Of a DNA stretch of 64,000 bases, positions 34,801 to 46,039 are shown in pieces. The notes below the pieces were generated by a model. The model had not been told where the DNA came from, did not search any database, and was given only the letters and a program-made list of their open reading frames with translations. Origin of the DNA: Diphasiastrum complanatum. Lineage: Eukaryota; Streptophyta; Lycopodiopsida; Lycopodiales; Lycopodiaceae. Both the position numbers and the translations under genes were made by a program. Position 1 is the stretch's first letter. Each line of letters begins with the position of its first letter. Where the stretch lies: contig CM055109.1 of assembly GCA_029204225.1 (NCBI GenBank), forward strand, positions 37,544,991 to 37,608,990. The letters are read 5' to 3'.

Positions 34801-37800
34801 TCACAAATCGGCTTTTAGGGGAGGAGGCCAGATGGAAGAATGCAACATGTCAAGTTGAGCCTTTAGCACTGGAGGAGTACAAATATTTTTTTTCGTTGTA
34901 GGACATTATATCGTCCTTCAAAGACACCTTGCTTTTTTTTACTAGAATAAGAGATGGACTTCAAATTTAGACATGAAAGTTCTAGGCATCGCTCAACGCG
35001 CTCAACTAAATGCTCTACAATTTAAAAGTCTCAAACTTGTGAGAAAAGTTGAGATCAATCTCTATTATTGATTAAAAAAATAACATATGAGCAATAAAAA
35101 CCTAGAATCAAAGAATCTAAACAGAATTATGTTTTTCATCATGGCATGCCCTGATTATGTATCTCCTAACATAGCTAATAATTTTGAGACACTAAATAGC
35201 AAACTGGCGCCTCGTAGCAAGTTCTTCAGATTTATGATTAATCTGAATTTTAGCTCAAAATCTTTTGATTTGAAAGATATTCTATAGCCAATATTATGAT
35301 GTCAATTCTAAGCTCAGAAACATCTTGAGGAATATTTTTTGAGATGAGCAAACTCGTTCAAGCTTTAAACTAGTTGAATTTGGGCAATTAAAAAATTTCA
35401 GGAAGATATTTTATGGAGAAAATGTTTTATAATGGTCCTAGTGAAAGGCCAATGAGAGAACTTCTTGTTGAAATGAACTCACTTCACCCGCTTTACCAAC
35501 TTAGCGGGGGGCTGGGGATGGGGACTAGTTCAGGCATCTGGCACCCCACCCTCCATGCTTTGAAACATTCTCCTGTCCATCCTCACCACTCCTAGCTAGA
35601 AGCATGGAGGGTGCAGGCCACCAACCAACAACCCGCTTGTTCCCATCTAGCTGGCCATTGGCCAAGAGTCTCAATTCTCAAATCTCAAATCTGTGCAGTA
35701 TGCACTATTTAAAATGTAAATGTGAATATAGATTGTAACATAGTTTTAAAATCAACTTTCAAATAACTAAAATTTCTTGCTTGCTGGTCATAGAGCTTCG
35801 ACTTGGAAGTCAGATCACTTTCCAAGAAACTTATTTAACTTAGTAAGCCAAGAATTCAAGCAGCGTAAAGGCTACATTGTACACTGTCGGACTTTGATGG
35901 ATACTTTAATGTATGATCTTGATAACAGAGAAGCGCTGCAGATGGTGAGAGACTAAGCATTCCTAAACATCTTCTCCAAAGAAATTTAGTAGGTCAATGA
36001 TTCAAGCAGTGCACACGCTACATTGTACACTATGACCTCAATGAAGACTTTAATGTCTGATCTTGATAACAATAAAGGGCTGTAGATAGTGAGAAGCTTC
36101 ACATCCCTGCACATATAGAGCAGCAACTTTACATAACTACTACTCATGCTGCACTGGCCAGTTTCCAAGCAACCATGTTCAAGGGGCCCACCTACTATGT
36201 TGAAGATTATCACTTTGTCAACCCATAAATTTGTAAACACTCCAGCCCCATGCCCGCTCCCACTTTGTAATTAGTTGTTATTTTCAAAAATTCATGGTTT
36301 CTTTATGTGCTTCAAGATGAATTCAGGCAATTGCTAAATCTGCAGCAACCAGATTAAAGATTGCTTCATTGAAGCAATGATCATCATGACATGTACTTCT
36401 GGGAAGAGTTCAACCACTGATGGCAAGCTAGAACTTACGTTTTGTATCTCTTTCATGAACTGCAGGTTGCAAATTTCAAGTTCAAGAGATCAAAACAGGT
36501 AGAAGATTGAACGATAATAGTTCACACTAAATCTTGATTCCTTTCTGCGTGATGAGAAAAGTACTTGCCGGGTACTATAATTGCCCTACAAGCATAAAAA
36601 TTGGTGTGTAAGGGTTCACTATCTTTTGAATCTTAGTTATGCCTTATTCTATGATCTCAATTTGAATCTTAGTTATGTCTTATGCACGTTTTCGTGCACC
36701 AAGAAACTTTTTTTCTGAATCCCGTGTACTTAACTAACAATCTTCACTACATTTCACTCTACAGCAAAGGCCACAAGAGGCCTCTCTTTATGTAGCAGCC
36801 ATCAGGCCTTCATAGAGCAGTATCATTATCCTCTCCCCACAAACCACATTGCAAGCACAAATTTTTTCATGATACATGGTATGACGACTAGTGTCGACAG
36901 CTCCATTGCATGTCATCCACATCTTTTCTACATCACCCCCACCTTTTCCGGAAGACCCTTTCTGAGAACACGCAATGACTGCGCCGCAAGAAATGGGCGT
37001 TCATTATGAGAGAACGGGAAAGACATATATTCCTACTACATAGTTGAACATCTGGCTTCTTCTGGCATAAGTGTTTGCATAGATCACCCCCGACTCCCAT
37101 ATCAAACCTTGAGACATGAAACTCATATGCCACCTTCCCCACACTCTATAGAATTATCCTTCTTCACCGACATTATGGTTTCGATGTTATCCATCATGGG
37201 ACATCGAGGACATACAGGTTGAATTTCTCATCGATTTAGAGGTTGTTCTACCGAGTTAATCCAGATGCCATTTGCTGACTTAGATAGGGAAGACAACTTT
37301 GAATGATAGAAAATACGTACATGGGTGCAACTTCATGATGGGAAGTTCTGCTATGGGAAGTCTGGCAGCAGCATATGTCCATTGTTCTTTCACTCACTCA
37401 ACCTGAATGCAAGGGGGATATGACATGCCACCAAATAGTCGGGCTATGTTGGTCTTCAAAACTTGGTGAACGACCTTGGAATATGCATGGCTTTAAAACT
37501 TGGTGAACGAACTTGGAATATGCATGGAAACGTCACTCTCTGCAATAAATTCTCAAGGTGTATTTTTCTTAGCAAGCATGGAGAATTTTAACACCGTAAA
37601 CTCATTGTGTAGCAATACCATTTCGTATGTGACATGGTACTTCCAAATTGCAAGCTTCATATCCTCTATAATTTGACAACAAGAATGTTTGCAAAAGGGA
37701 TCAAGTCAGGCTTCAAATTGTGGGAGGGAATGTATATAAATGGATTCAGAATCAACTAAGTAGCACTAGTTACGAAAGTGAGTGGTCAAACACGTCTTGA

Positions 37801-39103
37801 AGTAACTAGTAAACTGTGAAGCTCTTGAAGTAACTAGTAAACTGTGAAGCTCTTGAAGTACAATCTGGATGTTCAGCAAGAAAGCTTATAAAACAGATGA
37901 ATGAAAATGAGAAAGAAATTTCTCAGAGCAAACAATCTAGCATGGTACTTCCTTCTGTTGGCTCTCGTTCTTACTTACTCTACAACAGTTGTCACCCTTG
38001 ATTGAAAATAGAAATCTCCAAAAAGTTCTAAAGAGGTGGATAAGCAATTGAATCTGCAAGGCTTCAGGGGATGTAGAAATGATCGAAGAAGTATAAAAGC
38101 TGAAGGTTAGGTCATAGGAAAGTCAGGATTTGGAACTCTGTAGGTATTAGCACAATCGAGCCTTCACGCACCAGACAGCTCTTAAGAGAGCCAACCTCTC
38201 AGCTTAGGCGGAAGAAAGAAAGGTTCTTCCTTACTATTTCATTTTGTGAAATGCATGGAACAGTCTGATATCTAGTTTTTATTCGATAAGGATGATCGGA
38301 AAACCTGATGCAAGAAAAGAGTTGCAAGTCGATATATTGCTGTAGCGATTTCAAGGAGCTGGTGCTACAAGTACACTAGTCTACAGCATCTGGAGGCTTT
38401 TTATAGGCAGCTTTGTACATCCTACAGAACATATTTGCTCCTTGATAGCGTGCATTGTTCAGTTGTGAGTACACATTGGACGAGCACGCATCAAAACCCA
38501 TAGTATGTCCCTTCTCTGATCTATCAGAGCAGCAAACAATTAAACAGCCAGCTGCCAGCCACAGTCTAGACCTGCACAGAAGTGTTATCTCCAGTGCCTG
38601 CAAAGAAAAACTAAAACAGCCTATGTCTTCATGGCCATCGAGGAGAAGAACTTAGAATGTGCACCTTGCAAGCTAGGTAGGGATCCCAACTCAGATGGGA
38701 TTGTACCGGAGAGCCGGTTAACATTGAGGTAAAGCTCGGTCAGGTGCTTCAATCTGGAGAGTGCTGCTCCAGGAATCTGCCCCTGCAAGCTATTGTAATG
38801 CAGATACAAACCTGTGAGATCTCCTAACTCAGCTACAACTGCTGGAATCATTCCTTTCAGCCCATGCCCCTGCAATGACAAGCTGGCTACATTTCCCTGG
38901 CTGTTGCAAGTTACTCCAGTAAAGTTCCCCCCACAGGGATCTGTTCCAGTAGTCCAAGACCTTAAAACATTTCCCTCTGGATCAAGCACAGTCTTCATTT
39001 CCAGTAATACGTCAGCTTCATCTCTTGCCTCACTTCTGTCTATCCAGCTGCAAGTTGTGAGAAGCAACCATGCCCACATCCAACAAATGCAAAGATTCCC
39101 CAT
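31831..39103 (-). CDS. LRR receptor-like pseudokinase, four exons, 742 residues
   Basis: Exons: 39,103-38,665; 33,990-33,730; 33,582-32,656; 32,432-31,831. All GT/AG borders keep phase 1 and total 743 codons with the stop. Layout: signal peptide (about 1-25, WMWAWLLLTTCSW); LRRNT with DPCGGNFTGVTC; about six short LRRs to residue 233; a paired-Cys region; one membrane helix (about 330-354, then SRRQKQR); kinase-like domain from about 420. The VAIK lysine is kept (VTIKHL, K460), but the HRD loop reads CQHTVWASNILL with no catalytic Asp, and DFG reads EWG. GYLAPEYALNGHLSEKTDVF is normal. It should be a plasma-membrane receptor signalling without phosphotransfer. The architecture and the lost Asp residues resemble Arabidopsis At5g51560 (LRR-IV group) as I recall it. 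The ligand is unknown. Intron 1 is 4.7 kb and holds repeats and a copia fragment. Confidence 0.9.
34417..34773 (+). pseudogene. Copia gag N-terminal fragment inside LRR intron 1
   Basis: From about 34,590 the plus-strand frame reads MELESVYVTESCIINHFDKT then NVSIWRWKMRMILKEKGPW. That matches the copia gag start (L.G.NY..W...M...L...G.W). Decayed continuations follow to about 34,900. It lies antisense in the first intron of the LRR receptor gene and must be spliced out with it. The upstream part of this frame is not recognisable. Confidence 0.6.
35851..36093. repeat. Tandem direct repeat, 148-bp period, in LRR intron 1
   Basis: Two diverged copies start at 35,851 and 35,999 (ATTCAAGCAG...). 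They share GCTACATTGTACACT, ACTTTAATGT and TGATCTTGATAACA. Copy length is about 100 bp. This is a simple intronic duplication with no coding sense. Confidence 0.8.
37458..37860. repeat. Two short tandem repeats in LRR intron 1
   Basis: At 37,458-37,527 a 38-bp unit (AAACTTGGTGAACGA, GGAATATGCATGG) occurs twice. At 37,796-37,860 a 28-bp unit (CTTGAAGTAACTAGTAAAC) occurs twice plus a partial third copy. These look like replication-slippage products. Confidence 0.9.
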
Positions 39104-39784
39104 TTGCCTAACACATTGTTCGAACTCGGTCTCTCTTTCTATCTCTCACTCTGAACTCTTGCCCTCTACTTTCTAACGCACAAAGCAGCCTTGGGCAGGG
39201 CTGTATAAGCAAACGAATACAGAACACACTCAAAAGATGTACCAGGTTTTTATGAGAGTGGGCCTGTTGTCATTTAGTTTCTGCTTCTTAGTCCTATAAT
39301 CTTCAGTGGAAGTCAATGCCAAATACATGCGACTGAGCAGTATTGTTGGACTGTACAAGCAGCAGCAGTTTGACATTGACCAGCACTCTACCACCGGGCC
39401 CCTCTCCCTCTGTACCTCCATCATCCATGGATTTGTGTACATTTGGATATTGATTCGCACACCTTGCTGAGTTTCTCTCTTGGTCCAGTTGTCATGTCTA
39501 TGCGTTAGATGGTGATGAATGCGTGCCTCTGCGGTGCACTCTCTAATGAGAGCCCCGATGATTGTGGGCTCCTTTCGTAAAAGCCAGTATTAATACCTGT
39601 AACTAACCTATTGCTGCCTGCATTCTCTTTTTATGTCTGACTCTATGGCAACTTAATAGCTACTGCCAGAGGACTAGTGGCCACTGGCTGCATTCTCAAC
39701 CTCATACACTTTCTCCAGCTGTGACACTCATCTGAGATCTCACTCAACTCATCTCCACTGTTTTCTGTTCTTGCATTCAACACT

Positions 39785-39793
39785 TTATATATA
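39785..39793 (-). promoter_or_regulatory. Possible TATA box of the LRR receptor gene
   Basis: On the minus strand this reads TATATATAA within CACTATATATAAAGTG, about 680 bases upstream of the LRR start codon. It would imply a long 5' UTR. No stronger TATA-like element is nearer the ATG, but a TATA-less promoter is equally possible. Confidence 0.25.
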
Positions 39794-39887
39794 GTGGTTG
39801 GATCTCTCACTCTCTTGCTCTCATTCAGTTCCTATGTGAAAAAATCAACGTCTTATCTCTGACATTTTGGGTAAGCATGTGAAAAGA

Positions 39888-39957
39888 TATTTGGCAGCTG
39901 CATGTTATTGTATCATTCATTTATATTTGGCAGCTGCATGTTACTGTATCATTCATT
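39888..39957. repeat. 35-bp tandem duplication upstream of the LRR gene
   Basis: Two adjacent copies of a unit starting ATATTTGGCAGCTGCATG and ending ATCATTCATT lie at 39,888-39,922 and 39,923-39,957. They differ at one position (TTATTG versus TTACTG). Confidence 0.9.
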
Positions 39958-40666
39958 GCCCACGGTCCGTTTATTCCCCATCACAATACCTTGTCTACCA
40001 TTATAGCCATCAGCATTACACACACTTTCTCACTTTCAAACCTTGTATATATAAAAAGGCTAAATCGTTTCTCAAATGCTCCCCATTTTTTTCCATACAA
40101 TACAATGCACGCTTAACCGTGTTGATTGCTACAGTCCCTACACTCTCACACTTTGAGCAGGAAAACTGATTGTTTGCAGTCCTTCCTCCCTATTCCAATT
40201 TCCAACCATATTCATCAAGGCTATTGAGTAATATATTATTAGCTTTGTTAAGACATCATTTTATTTCATTTTTGTTGGCTCCACCACTCTTGAGCCTTAG
40301 TAGCTAGTAAAGTCTCTTTTCTCCATGTATAGTTTTGGAGTAAGTGGCATGGTGGCAGAGACTTCTATCCTATGCTGTAGGTTATGAGTCCACCTCCTCT
40401 TGGTTCAAATTTGCAAAGTATCTTAAAGGGCAAAGCACTATTTTTGCTCATGTGGAGTATCTTAATCGACGATACACTCTACTAGGAGCTCTTCTTTAAA
40501 ACGAATGACATGTCGCTCCACCGTTTGTTGATTATGTCTCATATGCATTGGGAGCAAGGCAACACGGCCGACATATTCTGATTACTCCCATAATGCCTTA
40601 AAGGGCTTGGATACTTAATGTCCCTTGAAGCGAGTGTCCAAGGGGATACATAGCATCCTTGTGCTC

Positions 40667-40746
<80 letters not shown>

Positions 40747-41130
40747 ATTTGCATGTACAAAATAGCATAATACCTTAGGGCTTATACACTTAACATCACT
40801 CCTCGTAGACAATGTAGAGTGGGATACATAGCATCCTTGTGCCTAAATATGTGGCTTGGCCTTCAATGTACTTACTCCACAAAAAAACCTTATTATTATA
40901 AGATAGCATAGCAAAAAATAATGTAATTTTTTTTGAGAAAATGTAACATTAATATCACTCATTACAAAAAGACACTACACCTTTATCTACATAGAATCTT
41001 TATGAGGTTTTGGCAAAACTTCTATAAACTCTTGTTGTAAATCTTGCAAGAGCTATTGTTCCTGATGCGAACTTTCGGTGTTAAAGCATGAAAACACATT
41101 CACATCACCAACATCACAATGCACATGAAA
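39958..41130. other. Intergenic, only a microsatellite recognised
   Basis: There is a compound CT/CA microsatellite at 40,670-40,743. The words GGGATACATAGCATCCTTGT occur twice, at about 40,640 and 40,830, each preceded by a related stretch, so an older duplication of roughly 190 bp surrounds the microsatellite. No gene is seen. Confidence 0.5.
40670..40743. repeat. Compound (CT)n(CA)n microsatellite
   Basis: About 21 CT units (40,670-40,712) pass directly into about 16 CA units (40,712-40,743). Confidence 0.97.
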
Positions 41131-42663
41131 TTATAAAACCAAATGAAAGAGTTCATACTCAGAATCATGAAGTTTCTCTATTAATTCAATCGAGGAAATC
41201 ATCGGCGATGGAAATACAGTCTCTCCAGAAATAGAGACAATTTGATCAAACTTATTCTTAAATATCATAGTATGATTTCGAAAATCTAAATTCCAAAGAA
41301 TCTGATTTATGGAAAAACCATTCATAGCCCAAGATCACATCAGTCCGATCTAGATTCATGACATGGAAGTCCAATGACTCAACATGGTCCTGCATCTGAA
41401 GCTCTAAGTTTGAGACTTTGACATCCCATATCTCAGTGTCTGACCCTGAGGCTAGACGAACCACATAACGATGATCACTGGCCATGGTGGGCACTCGGAG
41501 CTTCTGCACAAGTCGAGCATTCAAAAAATTGTGAGTACTACCTGAATTAAATAGCACATTTACATCTTTCCCTAATATATTGCTTCTCACCCGAAAAAAT
41601 TCATTAGGCTTGAAAGAAAGTGCACTAAAGCTACAAGCACAAGCATAATTATTTAACAAATTGACTTCCAATTTACCTGCCGATAAATCCACAGTCATTT
41701 AGGACACTGTTTAGCACGGTGCCCAGGTTTATTGCAGAGAAAACACAAATTCTGCTTCAGCACCGCCAACCGTGCTTTGTCTTTTACCACGAGCTTCTTC
41801 TTGTTCTTTTTCTTCTTTGATTGTTGGTACGCTTTTGCTTCCAACTCGTCGAAAAACTGCTTCTTTTGCTTATTGGTTGACTTTTTCATCTTGGGTTTCG
41901 GGGTCGTCTGGCTGTGCGCGCTTTTTCGTGAGGCAACAATGGTGCTATCATAGGCCTTGGCCACACAGATAGCATCTTCCAGTGAATGGGGGATATTTCG
42001 TTTACACTCATTTTGATAGTCGGTTGGCAGTCCCGGTTGGCAGTTCGGAGATGAACTGCCACTGTGCCAACTTACGATCAAACAGGGGCACCTTGGCGAA
42101 AGAATCCAAGAACTCTTGGACATAACCGTCCAATTCTCGGTTGCCCATTTTGTAGTTGATAAAGCAAATATATAGCTCGGAATTGTCTATCGCGACAAAA
42201 GCTTTCCGGAATTCCGTTAGGAATTCAGCCCAAGTCACCGGTTTCGTGGAAAATTCCCTCCACCATGAGGAGGCCTTGCCTTCCAAAAACAATAGAACCG
42301 AGGATATCTGCCTATCCTCTGGGACATTGTACAAGCTCAAATAGCTTGTTCAACAGTTCACCTAGTCCTCAACAACTTCCGGGCGCTTAAATTTTTTATC
42401 GTCGGAAAAAACTTCCGATTGATAGCCCAAGTTAGTTGAGGTGATGACTTGTAGTTGATTAATAGGTTCTGCATCGGGTTATCACGTTGCTTATTACTCT
42501 GGTGAAGTTCCAGTACTGCTTTGCCCAGAGTGTGCAATAATTTATTAGAATCAAGGGCCTCATCACTGTCTGGTGATGCCGGTTGGATTTCCGTGTCATC
42601 ATTGGCTGGTGATGCCAGACGGATTTCCGTGTCCCCCATCACGGGAACATCATCTTTGTCCAT
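41131..42663 (-). pseudogene. Ty3/gypsy gag and protease, frame-broken
   Basis: Minus strand: an acidic N-terminal part (42,663-42,358) has a degraded start. The retrotransposon gag core follows at 42,340-42,008: VLLFLEGKASSWWREF and TWAEFLTEFRKAFVAIDN. A Lys-rich linker leads to a zinc knuckle at about 41,700-41,745 (CFLCNKPGHRAKQCPK, complete CCHC). The aspartic protease is at 41,698-41,258, with VLFNSGSTHNFLNARL (Asp of DSG replaced by Asn) and DRTDVILGYEWF. Stops and small shifts separate the parts. No RT or integrase follows. The Asn at the active site means the protease is dead. Confidence 0.85.
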
Positions 42664-42761
42664 TGCAAGTGTAACTGAAAAATTAAAAATTTTCGTTCAG
42701 TTCTTAAATCCATTACAGGTCTCAGTCTAATTCCTCATTTGAGAAAAAAAAACTTTTTAAA

Positions 42762-43370
42762 AGGAAGAAATTCGATAATCTAACGAAAGTCATAAAAAAT
42801 GCCCCTGCAATCATACAACCATTAAAAAGTGAAGATTATGAAAAAGCAAAACATGAACAGTTGTGTTTTGTTTGTATGGGTAAAGGACATACAATCAGAC
42901 AATGCCCTAAAGGACCTTTCAATATAAAAAAATAACAAGCAAGTACACCTAGTCCAAACCGTAAGTTTCCCCACTGATTCAGCAACTATCAAAATAGAGG
43001 TCTTCCATGAAGATCATGAGCACCATTGTCAGTTGACCACTGCGATGCTAGAGAGACCCTCCAGTTTTGGGCCTCATAACCTAGTATGCATGCATGAGAA
43101 AATTGGAAATCAATTAGTTAGAGTAATGGTGGATGATGGGGCAACCCATAATTTCATCAATTACACCATAATCAAGAAACTACAGCTTCCATAAGCACCT
43201 AGTCAACATAGGTATATAGTTTCTTTGGCAAAGGGTCAGGATAAGAAAGTGTGAAAAACCATGGTCAGTCATTTAGGTCTGTAAATTCAGGGTTATCAGC
43301 ACAACCTGAATTTTCAGATCATGCATTTGAACCGTACCGACCTAGTACTAGGGAGGGATTGGCACTACAA
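42762..43370 (+). pseudogene. Second Ty3/gypsy zinc knuckle and protease relic
   Basis: Plus strand: a Lys-rich frame from about 42,762 leads to CFVCMGKGHTIRQCP, a complete CCHC knuckle, and a stop at 42,933. After a broken stretch the protease reads VRVMVDDGATHNFINYTI at about 43,130, then a stop, QHRYIVSLAKGQDKK and NRTDLVLGRDWHYNLGP. The order and motifs match the minus-strand relic that ends 100 bases away, so two related gypsy copies meet head to head. No pol follows. Confidence 0.75.
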
Positions 43371-46039
43371 TTTGGGCCCCACTCTCCAATGAACTCTATA
43401 AATGAGCTTGTTTGCTTTCATTTCAAAGAAAATTTGCTATCATGTATTATCATAAGCAATTGTCATTTACTAGAATCTTACTTTTGTAATGTTTTTTGCA
43501 ATAACAAGTTTCAATCTAGATTATTGACAAGCAAAATTATGTGTATCAATTATGTGTGATGAATAAGAAGATGACTTTGAGAGCCCCACAATGTTTGCAT
43601 TTCATAGATACCATATAGAGAATCACCATATAAAGAGTATATTTATCAAAGAATTCATGTGATACATGGCACCTTCATGAAGAATTGCAAAAAAATCATA
43701 TTTAGATATTGTTTCACATGCTCTTGTGTTTAATCTTCTTACTCACTACAGAAATCGGAAAATTTTCAAAGGGCAAAAATGATATAACATTGTATTCTCA
43801 AGTAATCATTAAAAAATAGAAACATGTTTCCATGAATATTCTAGTCATGAATCATCTCCAAACAATGTGACATTTAATCATTATTTGAACCTTGTATTTC
43901 TTCCTTGTTTAAATTTGAGTGAAAGCCTCACTAAGAGGAGGAGCATGTTTTTCTTTTGGATGGGCCTCAAGTTCATCATCACAAACAAAAAAATTCTTTC
44001 ATGAGCATTGGCATATATAGTTCATGGCTTCTACATTATCATTTAATTCATGCCCATTAGTTGCACTCTTGCAACGAATTTCTTGTAGAAGAATTGGAAA
44101 TTTTATTTTTGCTTTACATTATTTATTGTGTGATGTGAAATTGAGCATCTTTTATTCTTCTTGCACATGTTTGTATCCCAAACAACTACTTTAGGTTGGG
44201 TCGGTTGAAATAAATAAGCATAGGCAAACATAACAATTGAAGAATATAACTAAATCAACATCATGGATCAACTTATCAAGTAAAATATTAGATAAGTAAA
44301 TTAACAAATGCATATGTTGATTACGTACTCTCAATGGCATGATGGACTTTCTAAATTGTCAAATGAGAAGTGAGGAAGTTTATGTCACATGTGGCCCTCA
44401 ACAAACTATTTGAAACCCTTTCACATAAAAAAATAAAAACTCTTGAAATACTTATAGTTGACTTCCAATATCTTGGACGGTTTCTGCTTAGTCAACGTTG
44501 CAATTGGATTGACATCTCTCATACTTTTGTGAATAACTTGTAGAAATCTTGTTAACTTTATCCAATTAAAAGTTGTTCTTTGTTAATTAATATTTTTCAT
44601 GTGCAAACTTGAAGCTTGTTCTTCTTTAATCAATATGTTTCATTTGAAAACTTGGATCTTGTGGCCAATATTGTGTGTTGCTTATGTCAGAAATTCAAAT
44701 CCAAAGAGAAAATACTAACTTTAAAATCAATGCACTTACAAATATTGAACAAAGCGATTGATAATGATGACGAGTAAAAGGAACAACATGTCCATACTAC
44801 ATATACCTTTACAGTTAATGAAGCAGTAGACCGGAGGGCTTGTTAACAAGGCGATTTTCACGTGATTCAGGCGTGTGTTTGAACAACTCTGACCAAAAAA
44901 TTGATCGAAATCTAGAACGTATGTGCAGGCTATTGATCGCTGACCAGATGCAATTGAAACAATGATGAGAAAACAACTTCAGGCACGTGTTTGAACATGT
45001 CGCATCAGGAAATTGACCGTGATCAAGAACGTTTTTTAACAAATGTATGTGCAGAGTGATCGCTATTGTGCAAATAGAAGCACACTACTTAGATCGTGAT
45101 GCTTCCCTCTTGCTTTTCAAAACCATTTTCAGTCGGCCTCTTGATTTTCATAACGTAGTCGCTAATCATGCGGTTCTCATATGTCTACCTCATGCCAGAA
45201 TGAAGGATTGCATGCGGAGGAGTAGGAAAACATGCAAACGACCAAAAAGACATGGCAAGCATCGCAAACCACCAACCCACAAAAAGCACAAAGACATGTA
45301 AAAGCTTTGTGACAGAGACACACAAATGGATCGTCGTAGATTTACAAATTTGCGCACACAACTTTCTATTTATGAATCATGAAATCATATCGTAGCCTTT
45401 GATTTTCATAGATACCTACGCTCCAGAAACTGCCACGTGGCTCGCTCTTTGAGCAAAGAGTTGAAACTTGGGTATAGGACAAAATTGTAAAAATTTTGCA
45501 GCCCTCTCTTTGTCTTGCATGCATCCCTAAGGTCCCAACCTGCATGACATCATCACCAACAACACTAATCAGATAAAGATTATTTATTTGCATTCACAAA
45601 ATCATTTCATAAATGTTTTTCTAGTGTTGCCATCTATGCTCATGCACACACTTTGAATCAAAGTTCAATCCTTGAGGTCATAAAATAAAATGCATCAAAA
45701 AATCATACACTCATAGAAACATGTAGAATCGAAGCATATAGTAGATCGTTGGCAAGCTAATTTTGGTAGGAAAATTCATGCACAGTTACTGCTTACCTGA
45801 AACATATAAACAAAACAAGAAATGCAGGAAAAGGACACTTATTATCTAAAAATATGGAGCACACACAGGAAAAGCAACATTGCACGTTGTATTTATAAAA
45901 CTGCTTGAGTAGCATTCGAAAGATACATAAAACTTTTCGAGCCTAGCCTATGACAGAAGTAACTCAACCTAAAAGACAAACAAAGCTGGAACATACATCT
46001 GTACAAACCCTATGTACATAAATACAACAACACAATATC
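43371..46039. other. Intergenic; contains one tandem repeat
   Basis: AT-rich sequence without a recognisable gene. An 84-codon basic frame at 45,047-45,301 has a Lys/Arg/His-rich tail but no family likeness. The imperfect tandem repeat at 44,867-45,090 is listed separately. Confidence 0.45.
44867..45090. repeat. Imperfect tandem repeat, about 111-bp period
   Basis: Two units start TTCAGGCGTGTGTTTGAACA (44,867) and TTCAGGCACGTGTTTGAACA (44,978). They share ATTGA(T/C)CG, AGAACGT, TATGTGCAG and TGATCGCT words in the same order, with several indels. It lies about 1 kb past the 3' end of the Rep-like gene. Confidence 0.65.

Noticed and set aside
45047-45301. 84-codon basic frame with a Lys/His-rich tail
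   Set aside because: It overlaps the tandem repeat region, has no relatives I know and no conserved motif.
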